Origin: Tritrichomonas musculus
Taxonomy: Eukaryota > Parabasalia > Tritrichomonadida > Tritrichomonadidae
DNA: 64,000 nt
Reading direction: 5' to 3'
Assembly: GCA_039105265.1 (NCBI GenBank)
Contig: JAPFFF010000014.1
Coordinates: 3,348,001 to 3,412,000, forward strand
Below the pieces are notes generated by a model, which was not told where the DNA came from, did no database searches, and saw only the letters and a list, made by a program, of their open reading frames with translations. This document shows, in pieces, positions 59,634-64,000 of the stretch. A program made the translations under genes and the position numbers. Within the stretch, counting starts at the first letter, position 1; the number at the start of each line of letters is the position of its first letter.

Positions 59634-60089
59634 ATGTGTGAAGGATTTACTGATATCGAATACCAGTATTGTTTAGAAGCAACAGAAAAACTCATAGAAA
59701 ACCCTCTTTCCAGCAGTTTTTTACGTCCAGTTGATCCAGAACATGATAATTTACCAAAATATTTTGAGATAGTTAAAGAACCTATGGACCTTGGCACTAT
59801 CAAACACAATCTTGCTGACCGCAAATATAAATCATCGTCTCAATGGCGTGATGATGTAATGAAAGTTTGGGATAATTCGCTTAAATATAATACAAAAGGA
59901 ATTTACAAATCAATTTCAGAAAAAATGAGAAATACGTCATTAAAACTATTAAAAGTAATACCAAAAACAGAGACAGATCTTTGGTATATTGATCTACATG
60001 AAGCCGCCAAAGAACTTCAATCATTTTTAAAACTCAGTCCAACTTCATCAGGAATGTCACGTTCAAAATCCAAAAAACGCATTGATTAA
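59634..60089 (+). CDS. Single-bromodomain protein
   Basis: 151 residues, nearly all one bromodomain: PLSSSFLRPVDPEHDNLPKYFEIVKEPMDLGTIKHNL (ZA loop with PxD and the EPMDLGTI helix), then WDNSLKYNTKG, where the canonical acetyl-lysine-contacting Asn is the N of KYNTKG. The C-terminus is a short basic tail (RSKSKKRID). It should read acetylated histones. Free single-bromodomain proteins of this size are typical of trichomonads and probably work as part of a complex. Confidence 0.88.
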   Translation: MCEGFTDIEYQYCLEATEKLIENPLSSSFLRPVDPEHDNLPKYFEIVKEPMDLGTIKHNLADRKYKSSSQWRDDVMKVWDNSLKYNTKGIYKSISEKMRNTSLKLLKVIPKTETDLWYIDLHEAAKELQSFLKLSPTSSGMSRSKSKKRID

Positions 60090-60716
60090 GTTTCTATTTT
60101 CTGTAACTACCATTAATATTAATAACAGATTCAAACAGGCATTTAATATATTATCTTTTTTTAATTTGTTCATTATTTATGTTGATACACATTAATCAGC
60201 TGGTTTTTTTTCTTTTGTTAAATAATATTTGGATTATTTATTACTTGAATATCATTATCTAAACGATTTTTAACGTACATAGTACTTTAAAAAATCTCTA
60301 TGAAATGCCATTAGTAACATTTTAGTATAAAATTATAACTAATGACATTTTATACGTATAAAATGCCATTGCGTCCATATATTTTTCTTTTTATATTATT
60401 CATTCCATTATTATTTTTTTTTTTTCATATCAATTATTCAATTATTTTTGTACTGCTGACATTATCACATCTTGCTGCTGTAATCAGCAAATAAAGATTT
60501 GTATTTTTAATATAAAATCTCATTTAAAAATTTTTATTAACTTAAATCAAAAACGATAAGATACCCATGGTGAAATTTAATTCAATTTTGACCAGAAGTG
60601 TCTTATCGTTTTTGATTCAAGTCAAAAATTTTTATTTTTTGATGTTTAATCATTTAAAATATTAATCAGAAACAATAAAAATATAGAATTATTTTCTATT
60701 TTCTTTTTTTTTTATT
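60090..60716. other. Convergent intergenic region with hairpin
   Basis: Between the 3' ends of the bromodomain and HECT genes. Contains the inverted repeat listed at 60540-60622; otherwise AT-rich with nothing recognised. Confidence 0.5.
60540..60622. repeat. 25-bp inverted repeat between convergent genes
   Basis: Left arm 60540-60564 and right arm 60598-60622 pair over 25 positions with two mismatches; the core AATCAAAAACGATAAGA is perfect. The loop is 33 nt. It could be a small foldback element or a terminator-like structure between two converging transcripts. Confidence 0.55.
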
Positions 60717-62969
60717 TTAAGCCATACCAAATCCGACACAGTTTTGAATAGCAACTTTCAATCCATCTACCATTTTCGCTTTAGAAGTATAATTAGGAAG
60801 TTCAAGTGTGTTAAAGCAAGTGTGAGACTTAGGATTGCTATTAGTTTCACCCGCCTTAGTAATTTTCAAATGAAGCATTTTGAAACCACCTACGGGAGCT
60901 CTACTATTTCCAGTAATAAACAATAACAACTTGCAACGATCATCATCGTTGAAATCATTGAAGAAAATATCCCAAAACATTTTTATTGTCTTTGACTCAG
61001 CTGAATAACCATCATAACGACAACCTTTCTTTAATTCTTCCCAATTAAAGTTTGGCTCGCCACTGACCAAAATATCAAGTTCATCAGGAGTGAAAGAAGA
61101 GAAAACTTCATCACGACATAACTTTCTAAATCCATTAGCAAACTCACTAAACTGCTTTGATACACTTGTATTTAATTTATAATCAATGTAGTCTTGAATA
61201 TATTTGTCAAGTGTATCATTTGTAACAATTGTTGATTCACCATCAGAATAGAAAGGAATGACAACTTTTTCATCAAATTGATCAATTGTCACTGAAAAAG
61301 TAAGGCACATGTCTTCAATGATTGTTCCAGTTGTATCTGAATTACGATATTCAATGAGCTGATTTAATGATTGAGCGATATTTTGGTCGAGTTCAGCCAT
61401 ATCATTGATTGTAAGCTGCTTTCCAAGGATCTTCTTGTACATAAGAAGAGGGAATCGAATTGGTAAGATGATTCTATTGTAAACAGCAAGACCAACAAGT
61501 GTTCCTAAGACACTAAAGAATTGAAGCTCATCGTCAAAACATAAAGAGTCACAAAACCAATAAAACCGATTATTTACAATTTGGAACAAATGATATTTGG
61601 GTGAGAAAAATTCAGAAACTGCAATATGGAAGAATTCTCGTGTTAAGCCACCCATATCAATTCCAGCTTCACCATCGAAAACGATAGAAATAGGAGCAAA
61701 TAATTCTTCGTATCTGGCCCTTTGAATCCTGTTGATTGTATCAGTAGTCAATCTATCTCTTCTGACTCGAATAACAAATTTTTCTTTGCTTTGATTGTAT
61801 TTATTCATCTTATTGTTTAGATAACATAATAAAACAGTCATCTTAAAGTTGAAAGGTACGACACATGGATATTGAAGAAATGTGTCTATGATGAACGGAC
61901 TTATATCATCTGAATTATATGTAAAATTCCTTACGAATTCTCGATCAGCGATAAATCGGTTCTCTTCAGCTAAAGCGAGTCGACGTAGTTCATATTTTGG
62001 CTTTAAAATAGTTTCAAATTGTGATATTGCAAACTTTTGTGTTGGCATCGGATCTTTTGAAGCTTGGCTTGCGTCATAGATGATATTAATGAAAATAACT
62101 GTCGCGGAAATGATGATATTTGATGGATTATCATAGTCATATAAGTCTATTTTTCTGTCTTTTTTGGATAAATAATGTTCAATGACATTTCGACAAAGGT
62201 CAAGTAAATTTGATAGTAATGAAGGATATAATGATAAAACAGATGATAAGTATCCTGCTGCCCAATCAGGAAGAGTTAATGCGTGCTTTAAAATTAATAG
62301 AAAATTGCTATCAAAATCTTTGTCTGTTTCAAAGAATATTGTCATGCAAAACAAAAGTATGATTGATCGTACATGATGAGCTGTATTGGGAGGATCATTT
62401 ATAATAATATCATTTACCAAATTTGTAAATGATATGTTGAGATCATTTAGTTGGCACTGTTTTGAATAGTATTTAAGGGCAACTGGTATATCGCATACAA
62501 CAGTTTCATTTAATAAAAGATCATTTTTATGCGGATTTAAATGATAGTATGCAATCGATTTATTTTTTTCAGGTTTTTCTTTTTGTTCATCATAAATTGT
62601 CATTAATGCATATGGAAAACCTTCTGGATCTTGAAGTAAATCTTGAATGGCACGTTTTGCTTTTTCGCGTAAATCAGGGGTTATTTCTTTGCGAATCATT
62701 TTTCCAATATAATTATTAAAATTTGATATTTTTTCTTTTGTAGATTCATCAAAATCAATATTTTTTGGCATATTATCACATAGCCTTGGATTGGCTGGAT
62801 GGCGAAGAGTTAAGTGAATTGCTTCAACAGCAGTTTCGTTTGGATTATCAAATTTATATTTAAAGCTCCTACATGTTTTACATGTATCATTGTCACACGA
62901 ACCACATTCACACCCAACTGTCAACTGTTTGAAATAGAGCTTGATAAGATCTTTAGTATCATAGATCAT
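60717..62969 (-). CDS. HECT ubiquitin ligase, UBE3A-like
   Basis: 750 residues. An N-terminal AZUL-type zinc finger (about 13-57: LYFKQLTVGCECGSCDNDTC...CRSF...NPRLCDN) is the hallmark of UBE3A/E6AP. A helical middle leads to the HECT domain from about 400: FAPISIVFDGEAGIDMGGLTREFF, then TGNSRAPVGGF and SHTCFNTLELPNY, where the Cys (about 718) is the catalytic thioester residue. The last residues (VGFGMA) match the usual small hydrophobic HECT ending. The length is slightly below human UBE3A. It acts with an E2 to ubiquitinate substrates and would normally bind the proteasome through AZUL. Start is the ATG at 62969. Confidence 0.92.
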   Translation of the reverse strand: MIYDTKDLIKLYFKQLTVGCECGSCDNDTCKTCRSFKYKFDNPNETAVEAIHLTLRHPANPRLCDNMPKNIDFDESTKEKISNFNNYIGKMIRKEITPDLREKAKRAIQDLLQDPEGFPYALMTIYDEQKEKPEKNKSIAYYHLNPHKNDLLLNETVVCDIPVALKYYSKQCQLNDLNISFTNLVNDIIINDPPNTAHHVRSIILLFCMTIFFETDKDFDSNFLLILKHALTLPDWAAGYLSSVLSLYPSLLSNLLDLCRNVIEHYLSKKDRKIDLYDYDNPSNIIISATVIFINIIYDASQASKDPMPTQKFAISQFETILKPKYELRRLALAEENRFIADREFVRNFTYNSDDISPFIIDTFLQYPCVVPFNFKMTVLLCYLNNKMNKYNQSKEKFVIRVRRDRLTTDTINRIQRARYEELFAPISIVFDGEAGIDMGGLTREFFHIAVSEFFSPKYHLFQIVNNRFYWFCDSLCFDDELQFFSVLGTLVGLAVYNRIILPIRFPLLMYKKILGKQLTINDMAELDQNIAQSLNQLIEYRNSDTTGTIIEDMCLTFSVTIDQFDEKVVIPFYSDGESTIVTNDTLDKYIQDYIDYKLNTSVSKQFSEFANGFRKLCRDEVFSSFTPDELDILVSGEPNFNWEELKKGCRYDGYSAESKTIKMFWDIFFNDFNDDDRCKLLLFITGNSRAPVGGFKMLHLKITKAGETNSNPKSHTCFNTLELPNYTSKAKMVDGLKVAIQNCVGFGMA

Positions 62970-63306
62970 TTTAATTTTGAATTAAAATTTGGTTTAAAAA
63001 ATTTTTTTTTTTGGCAATTTTGGTTTAAATCGTGAAAATATAACCTTAACGATCATTTATAAATTTTACAGTTACATCAAAGAATCTATTTCTTCAATAC
63101 AATTTGAACACATGAGTTACAATGTAAAATATCAATTAAGGGAATCTAAGCAAAATATATATCTATCTGGGGAGGACTTTCAAATATTCTTTGTATGTTG
63201 ATTATTAAAATATAAAGTAATTAAAATAGGTTACGAAAATATTTACAGATATTAGAAACAATAGTTATTTTGATAAAATAATGTTTTGTATAACCTAAGA
63301 GTTTGC
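62970..63306. other. Intergenic between LSM8 and HECT genes
   Basis: Holds the HECT promoter side and the LSM8 3' flank; no other feature seen. Confidence 0.5.
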
Positions 63307-63580
63307 TTATGGAAGAATAGGATTCTTATGTTCTTGGGAGCGGAGATCTTGAGCAATAAAGCAAACCTCATCGCCACGGACAAAAAAGCAGTCGTATGAT
63401 TTTTGAATAACTTTACCATCTTCAACTGTTTTGACATTAACAGGATAAAACACAAGATTAGTTGATTGGTCGCAGACTCGAAGACAACCTTCATAAACAG
63501 TTCCATCTTGTCCCATAACGATAACATCCTCTGGTTTTAGAAATAGAATAAATACGCCCAATAAATGATGAAGCAGACAT
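63307..63580 (-). CDS. LSM8: LSM8, U6 snRNP Sm-like protein, with a 25-nt intron
   Basis: Exon 1 is 63580-63556 (ATG plus 8 codons and one base), exon 2 is 63530-63307. The Sm1 motif DVIVMGQDGTVYEGCLRVCDQ and Sm2 motif FFVRGDEVCFIAQD are both in exon 2; FDQ/CDQxxN and VRGD are the LSM-type signatures, closest to LSM8. The exon 2 frame has no ATG before a TAA stop. Removing 63555-63531 (GT...AG) gives MSASSFIGQDVIVMGQ, a natural LSM8 start. The protein is 82 residues. It caps the LSM2-8 ring on the 3' end of U6 snRNA, so a splicing factor gene here needs splicing itself. Confidence 0.85.
63531..63555 (-). other. Miniature spliceosomal intron, 25 nt
   Basis: On the minus strand it begins GTATTT and ends CTAAAACCAG. 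The 3' part resembles the fused branch site and acceptor of trichomonad introns (ACTAACACAG type). Its removal restores the frame exactly and joins C to AG to make a Gln codon. Confidence 0.75.
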
Positions 63581-64000
63581 TAATTTATTTTATTTACAAT
63601 TTTTTGAATAAGTTTAGTTAAAAAGTTTTAGGTTTATAAAATACAAATATCAGCCTATCATAGCCTCAAACTTAGTAATTTGCAGGCTATATTAACAGAT
63701 AGAATTCATTTAATACATTTTATCCATATATATCAACTAGATATCATTTTTATTATATTTTAACATGCTTTTCTATTTTTTAACTAAGCAATGCTAAAAT
63801 ATCATATTAACAAGTATTTTACCAATAATGGAGGTATTTATTAAATAAATATACCATGCGCTGTATATTTGAAGTATTTTGAATTACATTATATATTGAA
63901 AACAAATATAAATCATATAAAATAAATAAATAACAAAAGTACATAAAAGTAATTAATGTATAAGTTTTATTAACACTTTTTTTGCAAATTCCTCCAAAAA
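63581..64000. other. AT-rich right edge, nothing recognised
   Basis: Promoter side of LSM8 and sequence running off the window. No reading frame supported. Confidence 0.5.

Overview
The window is nuclear DNA of a parabasalid protist, most likely Tritrichomonas (T. foetus or a close relative). The evidence is very AT-rich intergenic DNA with long A/T homopolymers, almost intron-free genes with short 5' leaders, TCA-type initiator motifs just upstream of several ATGs, ankyrin (DUF3447-type) and BRAP2-like protein families typical of trichomonads, and a full-size Maverick/Polinton. The species call is an inference; nothing in the window names it.

Layout. 1-5.3 kb is a graveyard of small DNA transposons. 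It holds two nested MITEs with perfect 6-bp target duplications (465-1409, with 759-1239 inside), a mariner-like MITE (about 1705-1984), a decayed pogo/Tc5-type DDE transposase (about 2700-3490), an HTH transposase fragment (3576-4022), and a compact tyrosine-recombinase element with about 130-bp inverted ends (4094-5271). 5.9-27 kb is a host gene block: DENN protein, eIF3c, Nop4/RBM28-like RRM protein, a decayed surface-protein gene, RapGAP protein, NIF/CTD-type phosphatase, amino acid transporter, SMC6 and coactosin-like protein.

27209-49468 is a 22.26-kb Maverick/Polinton with two 308-bp inverted repeats that match along their whole length by eye and a perfect 5-bp target duplication (CCTAA). 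It looks whole, with no obvious break, and young. It carries protein-primed DNA polymerase B, an rve integrase, an FtsK/HerA-type packaging ATPase, a probable major capsid protein, a very large fibre-like protein with an internal duplication, a small basic DNA-binding protein and several unknown proteins. A tRNA-like sequence and a minisatellite lie between its early genes. Its base composition and codon use are visibly less AT-rich than the host's.

49.5-52.4 kb is decayed sequence of unknown origin. 52.4-63.6 kb is a second host block: RBBP6/Mpe1-like protein, a small coiled-coil protein, BRAP2-like RING/UBP-finger protein, ankyrin protein, a single-bromodomain protein, a UBE3A-like HECT ligase, and LSM8, whose reading frame requires removal of a 25-nt intron.

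The host genes are unrelated housekeeping and regulatory genes (translation, ribosome biogenesis, mRNA 3' processing, U6 snRNP, ubiquitin, DNA repair, small-GTPase control) and form no operon. The Maverick is the one functional cluster: replication and regulation on the left, structural, packaging and integration genes on the right, and the fibre gene between. The strongest leads for a second look are the compact tyrosine-recombinase element with inverted ends, the tRNA-like sequence and fibre protein in the Maverick, and the miniature intron in LSM8.
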